A stretch of DNA of 64,000 bases from Rhodobiaceae bacterium UBA4490. GTDB lineage: Bacteria; Pseudomonadota; Alphaproteobacteria; Parvibaculales; Parvibaculaceae. The stretch is from assembly GCA_002389665.1 (NCBI GenBank), contig DGNO01000005.1, forward strand, positions 85,292 to 149,291, given 5' to 3'. The position numbers were made by a program, and so were the translations under genes. The number at the start of each line of letters is the position of its first letter. The first letter of the stretch is position 1. Shown here piece by piece: positions 38,559 to 46,079 of the stretch. The notes below the pieces were generated by a model. The model had not been told where the DNA came from, did no database searches, and saw nothing but the letters and a program-made list of their open reading frames with translations.

Positions 38559-39914
38559 ATGGAGAATATCGATCAGGAAACCATAAGCGAGTTTGCCGGG
38601 ACGGCGGAAACCTGGCTGGAGCGTCTTCTGGTTTGGGGACGGGAGGAGTTTCTCAGTCTCGATATGGCCGCCGCGCTTGGCGCCATCGCCCTGGCCGCGG
38701 CTATCTTCTGGGCGGCGCGCAAATGGGCGCTGCCGCCGCTTGAAGCTACCGTCGGCAAGATCAGGGCCGGGTACTGGGTGCATCTGCGTCTGCAGCGTCT
38801 GGCCGAACTTGTGCCGGCGCTTGCCGCCTTGTTGGTGCTCGGCACGGTGAATGCCGGGCTTCAGCAGACCGGTTTCTCGCCGGATATCTCCCGCATTGCG
38901 GCGAAGCTCCTGACCGCCTGGATCATCATCAAGATCGTTGTCCTGATTTTGAAAGATTCCGCCTGGACGCCGGTGCTTGCCGGGTTCGTCTGGGGCGTGA
39001 CGGCGCTTGCCATCGTCGACTGGCTCGATCCCTTGATGGGGGTGATGGATCAGGTGGGTTTTTCCATCGGTGAATTCCGCCTGTCGCTGCTCGGCATCGT
39101 GCAGGCTGCATTGCTATTCGCGGTGCTGATGTGGGTGGCCGCGCTTATTGCCAGAGTATTGGAAAATCGGCTGGGACGGCTCGCCGGCATCACGCCCTCG
39201 GCGCGCGTACTTGTCGGCAAGATCATTCATATTCTCTTTCTCGTCTTTGCCGGGATGGTGGCGCTGACGAGTGTCGGCATCGATTTCACAGCCATTGCTG
39301 TCTTCTCCGGGGCTGTGGGCGTCGGCATCGGCTTTGGTTTGCAGAAAGTCGTTTCCAATCTCATTAGCGGGATCATTTTGCTGCTCGACCGTTCGATCAA
39401 GCCGGGCGATGTGATCGAGATCGGGGATGCCTATGGGTGGATCGAAAAGCTGGGCGCGCGCTATGTCGCCATCATCACCCGGGACGGCAAGGAATTTCTC
39501 ATTCCCAATGAAGACCTGATCACGCAGCAGGTGATCAACTGGTCTTACACGGACAAGGTGGTGCGCTTTAAAATCGGAGTGGGTATTTCCTACCGCTCCG
39601 ATGTACGCAAAGCCATGGAACTGATGCTGGAGGCGGCGAACGAGATCGACCGGATATTGAAAGACCCGCCGCCTGCTGTGCGCCTTGTCGGCTTCGGGGA
39701 CAGCTCCGTCGATTTGGAGCTGCGCATCTGGCTGAAAGATCCGGAGAGCGGCACGGTCAATGCGATGAGCGATGCGCGGTTGCGCATCTGGGATCTCTTC
39801 CACGAAAACGGGATCGAATTCCCGTTCCCGCAGCGCGATTTGCATATCGTTTCCGCCGAAGGATTGGAAACGATCATGCAGCGTACCGGGCAAGACGATT
39901 CCCAAACACGCTAG
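38559..39914 (+). CDS. MscS-family mechanosensitive channel
   Basis: A 451-residue membrane channel. Several hydrophobic helices cover about residues 35-235, and the pore-lining TM3 plus start of the beta domain read GVGIGFGLQKVVSNLISG then LLLDRSIKPGDVIEIG, the hallmark of MscS. The cytoplasmic alpha-beta domain fills the remainder. It opens under membrane tension to release solutes during osmotic downshock. Compared with the 286-residue E. coli MscS it has three to four extra N-terminal helices, like the YbdG/MscM group. The stop codon shares a CTAG tetramer with the convergent tpsB stop. Confidence 0.92.
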   Translation: MENIDQETISEFAGTAETWLERLLVWGREEFLSLDMAAALGAIALAAAIFWAARKWALPPLEATVGKIRAGYWVHLRLQRLAELVPALAALLVLGTVNAGLQQTGFSPDISRIAAKLLTAWIIIKIVVLILKDSAWTPVLAGFVWGVTALAIVDWLDPLMGVMDQVGFSIGEFRLSLLGIVQAALLFAVLMWVAALIARVLENRLGRLAGITPSARVLVGKIIHILFLVFAGMVALTSVGIDFTAIAVFSGAVGVGIGFGLQKVVSNLISGIILLLDRSIKPGDVIEIGDAYGWIEKLGARYVAIITRDGKEFLIPNEDLITQQVINWSYTDKVVRFKIGVGISYRSDVRKAMELMLEAANEIDRILKDPPPAVRLVGFGDSSVDLELRIWLKDPESGTVNAMSDARLRIWDLFHENGIEFPFPQRDLHIVSAEGLETIMQRTGQDDSQTR

Positions 39915-41653
39915 GTGTTGAAATTCCAGCTCAGGCGGATATTGATCCGCCCGTCGCGCGAGCCGGTTTCGATATCGGCATCTCCCAGCGGATAGGCATA
40001 TTCGATCCCGAGCCGGTAGTGCTTCGTATCGGATATATCGAAACCGACAACCGCAGATGTCAGATCGTGCTCGATCGAGATGTCGTTGAAGCGGGTATGG
40101 GCCGTGTCGGCCAGCACATAAGGCTCGAACGTTTGCAGCCAGGCGATACCGAGCGGCTGGATATAGCGCAGCTCGACATCGCCGGCATAACCGTAATCCC
40201 CTTCCGCCTGACCGTCCGGATAGGCGCGGCCGAAACGGGCGCCGCCATAATTGCCCCGTTCCGGGCTCGGCAGCCTGTCATTCGACCAGAAGCCGGCTGC
40301 CCGCGCCGTCACGCGCCAGCGCTCGGCAATTTGCTCGGCCCAGCGGCTGTTCGCGGCAAAGCGGGTAAACTCCGTGTCCTCTGCCTGCTGGCTGGTGACG
40401 CCGCCAAGGGAAACCGTGTTGCGGTTTTCGCCGAGATCGACGCCCTGGCGGATTTCCCCGCTAAGCTCCACCAGCCGTTCCCGGCTGATGAGGCGCAGCG
40501 CGCTGTTGAGTTCCGCGGCGTTATACCGCAACTCCTGCTGCGCGCGCACCGATGGCTGGCCGGGAAGCGAGAACGTGTAATTCGATTCTTCATCGTAATA
40601 GTCGATACCGCCCGCGACATTCCACGTCTTTTCCCGCCGGAGGATCAGAGGATAGGCAAGGCCGATATGGTATTTATTGCGGACCTTGTCCTCATTGACA
40701 TTGATTGCCTGCCCCAGCACGAAGACCTGATCGTCATCCTCGCCTTCGAAACGGTTGGCGTTGAGCGTGATGCGCAGCCCATCCGTGCCGATTTCCTGCT
40801 GATACTCGGCGGCATAATATTCTTCATCCTCGATCGGGGCGAGCGCGGCAAGGGAGAGCTGCTCACCGAAAGGCGTGTGCCCTTGCGTGCTGACATTGGC
40901 GAGCAGCAGGAAATCGTCTTCATCCCCGCCATCGAGCGAGCCGCCGAAACCGAAGCGCTCGATCTCTTTTTCCTCCACGCGCAAGGTCGTTGCGCCATTG
41001 GCGGTGCGTGGCACCGGCGCGCGCATGGTCAGTTTCGCGCCGGGGATACGTTCCATAAGCTGGGTATAGCGCTCGAAGGTCGCGCGGGTGAGCGGCACTT
41101 CTCCGATCAGCCGGTCTGCAAGATCGGCAACGCGCTCCGCCACCGCTTCGTTCTCGATCTCAATTTCCGTGCGTACGATATGGCCTTCGACAATGACGAT
41201 GGTGACGACACCGTCCGCGAAATTATTCTGCGGCAGATAGGCATAGGAAAGTGGATAACCTGCCTCCTGATAGCGCTGTGTAATCTTGCGCGCGGCTAGG
41301 GCAAGGTCTGCGAGCCGAGCCTCTTTACCCACCAGGTGTTTGAGGTCCTGGGCAAGCAATTCGAGGTCGAACACGCTTCCACCCAGGAACTTGATATGGG
41401 AAACGGGGATCACCGTCTCCGCATCGAACCCTTCTTGGGCATCCGGCAGATTGACTTCGGCTCCCTCGCGGTCGAGCGGAATGTCGAGCGCATCGCGCAA
41501 TTGCGGCGATGTTGTCGGCTGTTTGTCGTCGATGACGGCAGGCAGGTCGTCGGCAAGAACGGGCGTGTTCAATCCTCCGAGTAGCAATCCTGCAATGACG
41601 GTGCGCGCGCTTGCATTGACTGCGCTGCGCAGTTTCATAGGCCTATTTGGCAT
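39911..41653 (-). CDS. TpsB-type outer-membrane transporter (ShlB/FhaC/HecB family)
   Basis: A 580-residue Omp85-superfamily transporter. After a signal peptide (cleavage near VLADD, about residue 34), a linker leads to POTRA 1 (about 65-140, with ITQRYQEAGYPLSYAYLP and VVTIVIVEGHI), a second POTRA (about 145-220), then a C-terminal beta barrel. The barrel shows RFGRAYPDGQAEGDYGY, the conserved loop-6 motif region of TpsB proteins, and ends in an aromatic strand LSWNFNT. TpsB proteins export a large TpsA partner across the outer membrane. No TpsA with a TPS domain is nearby; the only upstream genes on this strand are two glycine-rich lipoproteins. The ATG at 41653 follows GGGAGGGGGG. Confidence 0.88.
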   Translation of the reverse strand: MPNRPMKLRSAVNASARTVIAGLLLGGLNTPVLADDLPAVIDDKQPTTSPQLRDALDIPLDREGAEVNLPDAQEGFDAETVIPVSHIKFLGGSVFDLELLAQDLKHLVGKEARLADLALAARKITQRYQEAGYPLSYAYLPQNNFADGVVTIVIVEGHIVRTEIEIENEAVAERVADLADRLIGEVPLTRATFERYTQLMERIPGAKLTMRAPVPRTANGATTLRVEEKEIERFGFGGSLDGGDEDDFLLLANVSTQGHTPFGEQLSLAALAPIEDEEYYAAEYQQEIGTDGLRITLNANRFEGEDDDQVFVLGQAINVNEDKVRNKYHIGLAYPLILRREKTWNVAGGIDYYDEESNYTFSLPGQPSVRAQQELRYNAAELNSALRLISRERLVELSGEIRQGVDLGENRNTVSLGGVTSQQAEDTEFTRFAANSRWAEQIAERWRVTARAAGFWSNDRLPSPERGNYGGARFGRAYPDGQAEGDYGYAGDVELRYIQPLGIAWLQTFEPYVLADTAHTRFNDISIEHDLTSAVVGFDISDTKHYRLGIEYAYPLGDADIETGSRDGRINIRLSWNFNT

Positions 41654-41738
41654 ACCGGTCCCCCCTCCCAAGGTCGCCGCATCCAGACCATTGTGCCGGT
41701 TATGGCTGGATATACAATAATACAGATTTTACGAAAGG

Positions 41739-41768
41739 GGCGCCGGCTCCGCATGCAAAGCCGGCGCC
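41739..41768 (-). terminator. Hairpin between the lipoprotein gene and tpsB
   Basis: A perfect 10-bp stem (arms 41739-41748 and 41759-41768, GGCGCCGGCT with its complement) lies 34 bases after the lipoprotein stop on the minus strand and is followed by CCTTTCGT. It may lower transcription of tpsB relative to the lipoproteins. Confidence 0.55.
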
Positions 41769-41801
41769 TTCAAGACGTGTCATGTGGAGAGCATCACGCG
41801 C

Positions 41802-43082
41802 TTAAAGCCCGCCTGTGAGACCGCCGAGCAGGCCGCCAACCAACCCGCCAACGGCGCCGCCGTCTTCACCGTCTCCTGTGCCGGTGTCGCCGCCAAGGCC
41901 GCCATCGAGACCGCCGCCGAGCAGGCCGCCGCTCTCACCGCCGCTGCCGCCGGTCAGTGTGCCGGTGAGCCCGCCGGTAAGACCGCCTAGCAGTTGCGTA
42001 CCGCCATCGAGGCCTGCGCCACTATCTGAATCGCCGCCCGATAAGCCACCGGTCAGGCCGCTCGTCAGATTGCCGGCCAGATCGCCCGAAAGCCCGTCGG
42101 AAAGCCCGCCGGAGAGCAAGCCGCCGCCGCTCTCGCCGCTGCTCAGCAAGCCGCCGGTTGCCGAGACGAGCCTGCCGCTGCTTTCGAGCGTGGTCCCCAG
42201 ACCTGAAAGCGCTGCATGTTGATTGCCGAGTTTGCCGCTCAATTCACCGCCAAGGGCAACCACCGCGCCGCCGCTTTTGTCGAGAAGGCCGCCAAGCGCG
42301 GGGCCGATGACCAAAGCATCACCGACCGACTGCGTGGTGTCTTCGGTTTTGATGACAAGCGGGCGAACGACGCCGGTCAGCTCAGTTGTCAGGCCGGCAA
42401 GCTGTGCATCTTCGGCGGTGAACTCAAGCGCGAGACCGTTGCCGGTCTGTGTGATCTTGCCGCCAAGATCGCCGACGGTGCCGCCGAGTTTGGTGAGCGC
42501 GCCGGTTGTCTCATCGACCTGCATGAAGACAGGCAGAGTGTTGAGCGCGGTAACCGTGTTGCCTGCCTCCGTGACTGCTTCACCGGTTTCAGCGGCGGTG
42601 CCCGCCGCGCCGGCAAGCGTGGTGCCGAGCGCGTTGTCGTTTTCGCTCAGATTTCCAAGGCCGTCATTGAGGCCTGTGCTCAGCGCATTGATGCCTTCGC
42701 CAAGCTCGATAATGATGCCGCCCGTGCCGCTGGTTACGGCGCCGATTAGCGGAACTTCCTGCTGGCTGATGCCTTCACCGATCACCGTCACCGTGTCGCC
42801 GATGCTGCCCGTCGTGTCGCCTGCGGACTGGATAAGGTTTTCGGTGGCAAGCGTCGCCGCTTCGTCGCCGCCGGATCCGCCGCCTGAGCCGCTTCCTGGC
42901 AGCCCGCCGGACCCGCCATCGCCGGGACCATTATTATTGTTGGAGCTGCTGCTATCCGTGCCCGATCCGCCAAGGGCGTGGGTCGAATCGGTGCTGCCCG
43001 CGCAGCCTGCAAGAAGAAGAGGCAGGCCGCATAAAGCGGCAAGAAGGGGGGAAGATCGGAAAACTTGCTTTCGTTCAATCAT
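41802..43082 (-). CDS. Glycine-rich repeat lipoprotein, candidate TPS cargo (paralogue 1)
   Basis: A 426-residue lipoprotein of no family I recognise. The signal ends LLAGC (Cys27), followed by a Ser/Asn/Gly linker to about residue 75. A middle region (about 80-310) is Ala/Gly/Thr-rich with few charges; its core, from ALNTLPVFMQVDE through VGDALVIGPA, is clearly shared with the protein at 43384-44574. The last 110 residues are tetrapeptide repeats of the type Leu-Ser/Thr-Gly-Gly (for example LSGDLAGNLTSGLTGGLSGG), with a hydrophobic residue every fourth position, not the Gly-X-Y of collagen. No acidic residue follows the lipid Cys, so outer-membrane placement is likely. The start at 43082 has GCAGGAG before it. 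Export by the downstream TpsB is inference. Confidence 0.75.
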   Translation of the reverse strand: MIERKQVFRSSPLLAALCGLPLLLAGCAGSTDSTHALGGSGTDSSSSNNNNGPGDGGSGGLPGSGSGGGSGGDEAATLATENLIQSAGDTTGSIGDTVTVIGEGISQQEVPLIGAVTSGTGGIIIELGEGINALSTGLNDGLGNLSENDNALGTTLAGAAGTAAETGEAVTEAGNTVTALNTLPVFMQVDETTGALTKLGGTVGDLGGKITQTGNGLALEFTAEDAQLAGLTTELTGVVRPLVIKTEDTTQSVGDALVIGPALGGLLDKSGGAVVALGGELSGKLGNQHAALSGLGTTLESSGRLVSATGGLLSSGESGGGLLSGGLSDGLSGDLAGNLTSGLTGGLSGGDSDSGAGLDGGTQLLGGLTGGLTGTLTGGSGGESGGLLGGGLDGGLGGDTGTGDGEDGGAVGGLVGGLLGGLTGGL

Positions 43083-43383
43083 GGCCGACTCCTGCATCAC
43101 TAATGATCAGAACAATCAGCATCCGGAGCAGAACCTGCTTTCCGGTGCTGACCCCTAACCGCCTCTACAGAAGCAGCCGAACCCGGAAAAATGGTGCCGT
43201 GATAAATCGCGAAGATCAATCTCTTTAATAAATCACCGGTTTCATTTTTTGCAATTGGCAAAACCAGTATGTTTAACGCGCGGTTTTGGAATAACGCTTT
43301 TCACTGATTTACAATCGGGCACAACGAATAGGGGCCGGCAGGCGGTGCGGGCGGCGTATCGTTGCCGCCCGCGCTATTTCTTA
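43083..43383. other. 301-bp gap between the two lipoprotein genes
   Basis: It holds a bulged 14-bp stem-loop at 43117-43150 in the leader of the 41802-43082 gene, and a 9-bp GC hairpin (43347-43355 with 43364-43372) just after the stop of the 43384-44574 gene. The middle part is AT-richer than the window average. I see no further gene. Confidence 0.5.
43117..43150 (-). promoter_or_regulatory. Stem-loop in the leader of lipoprotein paralogue 1
   Basis: Paired segments CAGCA/TGCTG, CCGGA/TCCGG and GCAG/CTGC stack into a 14-bp stem with two small bulges and a 3-base loop, 35-68 bases before the start codon. Its role (mRNA stability, attenuation, protein binding) is unknown. Confidence 0.4.
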
Positions 43384-44574
43384 CTATTGATCGCTGCCGC
43401 TAAGGCCGCCGGTCAGCCCGCTGATGAGGCGGGTCACCGGATCGGCTTCCTCACCGTCTTCGCTGCCGCCGCTGAGACCGCCCGTCAGTCCGCCGACAAG
43501 GCCGGTGACGGGATCAGCGCCTTCACCACCGACAAGGCCGGTGAGCTGATCGGTGGGAAGACCGCCTTCCGTCAAACCGCTATCCGTGAGCTGACCGAGC
43601 ACGGCATCCGTTGGAAGGCCCGCGCCTTCCCCGCCGCTCAGCGCGGCCAGCAGCGTGTCGGTCGGCAAGCCGTCGCCCGTCAGGCCGCCGCCGGATCCTT
43701 CACCGGAGGAGATGAAGCCGCCCGTATCACGGACCAGCGCGCCAGCGCCGCGGACGGATCGTGCTATGCCTGTGAACGCAGCATTTTGTGCGGCAAGTTC
43801 GTCGCCCAACATTATAATTGTGCCGCCAGCTTTACCCAAGGCCCCACTTCCCGTTGGGCCGATAACAAGTGCGTCACCAACTTTCCGGGTGGTGCCTTCC
43901 AAATTAGCTACTACCGGCCGGATTACTGCAGTCAGCTGAACACCTGCGCTACCGAGAGGGCTGTTGGGGTCCTCGAATTGCAGGGCCAGTCCCTCGGCGC
44001 CTTGCGATATCTGCAGTCCGATTTCTCCGACATTTTCACCAATCATCGTTAGGGCGCCCGAGTTCTCCTCAACTTGCATGAAAACTGGGAGTGTATCGAG
44101 CGCAGCTACAACTCGGCCTGAAGCAGACACGGTATCTCCAGTCCTTGACGTTGCTCGTGCAACACCTGCTGCAGTTGTGCCAACCGCATTGTCGTTCGTT
44201 CCCAGTGACCCTACGCCCTCATCCAGCCCCTTGCTGACTTGATAAACAGCAGAGCCTGTCGACCCGAGCGCATGGATCGTTTGATCCTGAAGTTCTTGAT
44301 CAATCGGTAAATCTTCTTGGCTGACGGCAATGCCTGCGAGGAATAGCGTTTGTCCAACGCCTTCCACAACGGTTGCAGTGTCCTGAACAACATTCTCGGT
44401 CGCTTGCGTTTCGGCCGCAGGCGATGCGCCGCCGCCGCTACCACCGCCATCTCCAAGACTGGCGCCGGGGCCGTCGGAGCTGCTGCCGCAGGCTGCGAGG
44501 GTAAATGAAATTGCAAGGGCCAATGGCGCTGCGCGCCACAAAGGATGCCCAAGGGGGGTAAAGGTCGTGCGCAT
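43384..44574 (-). CDS. Glycine-rich repeat lipoprotein, candidate TPS cargo (paralogue 2)
   Basis: A 396-residue lipoprotein, paralogue of the protein at 41802-43082. The signal ends TLAAC (Cys29), then a short Gly/Ser/Asp linker. The shared core runs from ALDTLPVFMQVEE to VGDALVIGP, with similar spacing to its paralogue; in between, the helix-like Ala/Gly/Thr stretches have diverged. The C-terminal third has GGLPTD-containing repeats followed by LVGGLTGGLSGG-type tetrapeptides, again ending within a few residues of such a repeat. The ribosome site GGAGGAG is strong. It is the first gene of the presumed lipoprotein-lipoprotein-tpsB unit and is preceded by a highly structured leader. The function is unknown; surface adhesion or biofilm matrix is a guess. 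Confidence 0.75.
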   Translation of the reverse strand: MRTTFTPLGHPLWRAAPLALAISFTLAACGSSSDGPGASLGDGGGSGGGASPAAETQATENVVQDTATVVEGVGQTLFLAGIAVSQEDLPIDQELQDQTIHALGSTGSAVYQVSKGLDEGVGSLGTNDNAVGTTAAGVARATSRTGDTVSASGRVVAALDTLPVFMQVEENSGALTMIGENVGEIGLQISQGAEGLALQFEDPNSPLGSAGVQLTAVIRPVVANLEGTTRKVGDALVIGPTGSGALGKAGGTIIMLGDELAAQNAAFTGIARSVRGAGALVRDTGGFISSGEGSGGGLTGDGLPTDTLLAALSGGEGAGLPTDAVLGQLTDSGLTEGGLPTDQLTGLVGGEGADPVTGLVGGLTGGLSGGSEDGEEADPVTRLISGLTGGLSGSDQ

Positions 44575-44714
44575 GGTAATCTCCTCCGCTTCGTACCGTG
44601 AGTGTTGCCGTGCCTAATGGCACGGCGGTCCCGTACGCCTCACGTTCGGCTTCCATCTCTGGAAGCTTTTCCATGCCCCAGCTGCACCATGCAGCTCCCC
44701 TCATGGAAGATTCT
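44575..44714 (-). promoter_or_regulatory. Structured 5' leader upstream of lipoprotein paralogue 2
   Basis: Read on the minus strand this leader contains several perfect helices. TTCCATG/CATGGAA (44670-44676 with 44702-44708) encloses AGCTGCA-loop-TGCAGCT; GCTTCCA-TCTC-TGGAAGC lies at 44649-44666; GCCGTGCC-ATTA-GGCACGGC lies at 44607-44626. CGTGAG/CTCACG (44639-44644 with 44597-44602) encloses the last hairpin, while CGTAC/GTACG (44633-44637 with 44592-44596) crosses it, giving a pseudoknot or two competing helices just before the ribosome site. No known riboswitch consensus was recognised. It could be a cis-regulatory RNA. Confidence 0.4.
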
Positions 44715-44892
44715 TTAGCAGGAAAATTTTGTTGGCTACAAGATTGTAGGCGGCGAAAAAATTCCCTGTGCGGAAGGCCTGGAACTTTCGCGGATTTGCG
44801 GCGTTTGTTGCGTCTTGCAAATTTTCAGATCGCAAACTAAATGTCTGATTTTTATTACAGATTCAGAATCTATTAATCTTTATAAAGACAAA

Positions 44893-44932
44893 AAAATACC
44901 CCCGAAACAGACGCTCCGGGGGCAAATTTTTT
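44893..44932 (-). terminator. Bidirectional terminator after the second APH-fold kinase
   Basis: A 6-bp CCCCCG/CGGGGG stem (44899-44904 with 44917-44922) is flanked by an A-run on the plus strand on one side and TTTTTT on the other. It can stop the kinase transcript on the minus strand (stem then TATTTTTTT) and, in principle, transcripts from the plus strand. Confidence 0.75.
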
Positions 44933-44952
44933 GCGATCTGCGATTTTCAATT

Positions 44953-46047
44953 CTACTTTGCGCCGGCCCGCTGTGCGTAATGCCAGCCAAGTTCGGCAAG
45001 CGGGCGGACCTGTGCGGCATTCTGTGCAGCGTTTTCATTCGAGGCCGTGCCGTCGCGCACGCGCCCGACAATGCCCTGCAGGATGCCGGCAAGGCGGAAG
45101 AAGTTATACGCGAAATAATAATCGATGTTTTCAATGCTTTTGCGGCCTGTGCGCTCGCAATACATCTGCGTATATTCCTCGCGCGTCGGAATGCCGAGCG
45201 CGGGCAGGTCGGCATTGGAAAGGCTCTGTGTGCCGGGGCTGTTTCCGCCGCCCGGCATCACCCATTGCATCAGGTGGTAGGTAAAATCACCCAGTGGATG
45301 GCCGAGCGTCGAAAGCTCCCAGTCCAGAACGGCGATCACTTTCGGTTCGGTCGGATGCAGGATCATGTTGTCGAGCCTGTAATCGCCATGGACGATGCTG
45401 GTCGCATCGTCATTGGGGATGTTCTCCGGCAGCCATTCCATGAGTTTGTTCATCTCCGTCACCGTTTCGGTTTCCGAGGCAACATACTGTTTAGACCAGC
45501 GGGAAATCTGCCGGGCGAAGTAGTTGCCGGGCTTGCCGAAATCGCCAAGGCCGATCGCTTCGTAGTCGATCATGTGCAGCTTGGCGAGCGTGTCGATCTT
45601 GGCTTCGTAAATGGCGCGGCGTTCGGCAGGTTCATAGCCCGGCAGGAGCGGTTCCCATAGGATGCGCCCTTCCACCATGTCCATGATGTAGAACATCGTG
45701 CCAATGACGCTTTCATCTTCACAAAGGCAATAGGTGCGCGCGACGGGAAAGCCCGCGCCGTAAAGCGCGCTGATGACTTTGTATTCCCGGTCCACGGCAT
45801 GGGCGGAAGGGAGCAGCTTGCCCGGCGGCTTGCGGCGCAGCACATATTTCTTTTTCGGTGTGACGAGCTGATAGGTCGGGTTCGATTGCCCGCCCTTGAA
45901 CTGACGCACCTCGAGCGGTCCTTCATAGCCCTCTACATGGGCTTCCATGTAATCGGCCAGGCGCTTTTCGTCGAACTTGTGTTTATCCAGCACTTCTTTC
46001 GTGCCGGAAAACATTTCCTGGCGGCTTGCTTCCCCTTGCTCGCTCAT
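44953..46047 (-). CDS. APH-fold kinase, second paralogue (ACAD10/11-type)
   Basis: A 364-residue APH-fold kinase closely related to the one at 37299-38372. The catalytic loop is HGDYRLDN (His220, Asp222), the Mg motif is VLDWE (Asp242), and GGQSNPTYQL with RRKPPGKLLPS forms the nucleotide region. Both proteins keep FGKPGNYFARQ/ERQ and DREYKV segments. By family they should phosphorylate a hydroxyacyl-CoA or related metabolite, not aminoglycosides. The ATG at 46047 has GGGAGAGAG before it. It lies 32 bases after purD on the same strand, and a strong terminator ends the transcript. Confidence 0.83.
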   Translation of the reverse strand: MSEQGEASRQEMFSGTKEVLDKHKFDEKRLADYMEAHVEGYEGPLEVRQFKGGQSNPTYQLVTPKKKYVLRRKPPGKLLPSAHAVDREYKVISALYGAGFPVARTYCLCEDESVIGTMFYIMDMVEGRILWEPLLPGYEPAERRAIYEAKIDTLAKLHMIDYEAIGLGDFGKPGNYFARQISRWSKQYVASETETVTEMNKLMEWLPENIPNDDATSIVHGDYRLDNMILHPTEPKVIAVLDWELSTLGHPLGDFTYHLMQWVMPGGGNSPGTQSLSNADLPALGIPTREEYTQMYCERTGRKSIENIDYYFAYNFFRLAGILQGIVGRVRDGTASNENAAQNAAQVRPLAELGWHYAQRAGAK

Positions 46048-46079
46048 GTCTCTCTCCCTGATGTAAGCGTTGCGTATTT

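Larger units (their letters stand above)
44575..44952. other. 378-bp AT-richer intergenic region
   Basis: Besides the structured leader (44575-44714) and the terminator at 44893-44930, the stretch 44715-44890 is visibly AT-rich compared with the surrounding genes and should hold the promoter of the lipoprotein operon. It contains a 6-bp perfect inverted repeat CTACAA-GA-TTGTAG near 44737-44750. No gene is seen. The composition is unlike the neighbours and would fit acquired DNA. Confidence 0.45.

Noticed and set aside
41802..42160. Collagen-like triple-helix repeat
   Set aside because: Collagen needs Gly at every third residue; here the spacing is four residues.
42223..43158. Pro/Ser-rich open frames antisense to the lipoprotein gene
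   Set aside because: They arise from the complement of Gly/Thr/Ala codons and lack signals, domains and ribosome sites.
43347..43372. Rho-independent terminator after lipoprotein paralogue 2
   Set aside because: The stem is good, but on the minus strand it is followed by ACCGCC rather than a T-run, so it is kept only as a hairpin.
44575..44714. Known riboswitch (c-di-GMP, cobalamin, glycine, SAM) in the leader
   Set aside because: None of the conserved core sequences of these classes could be found.
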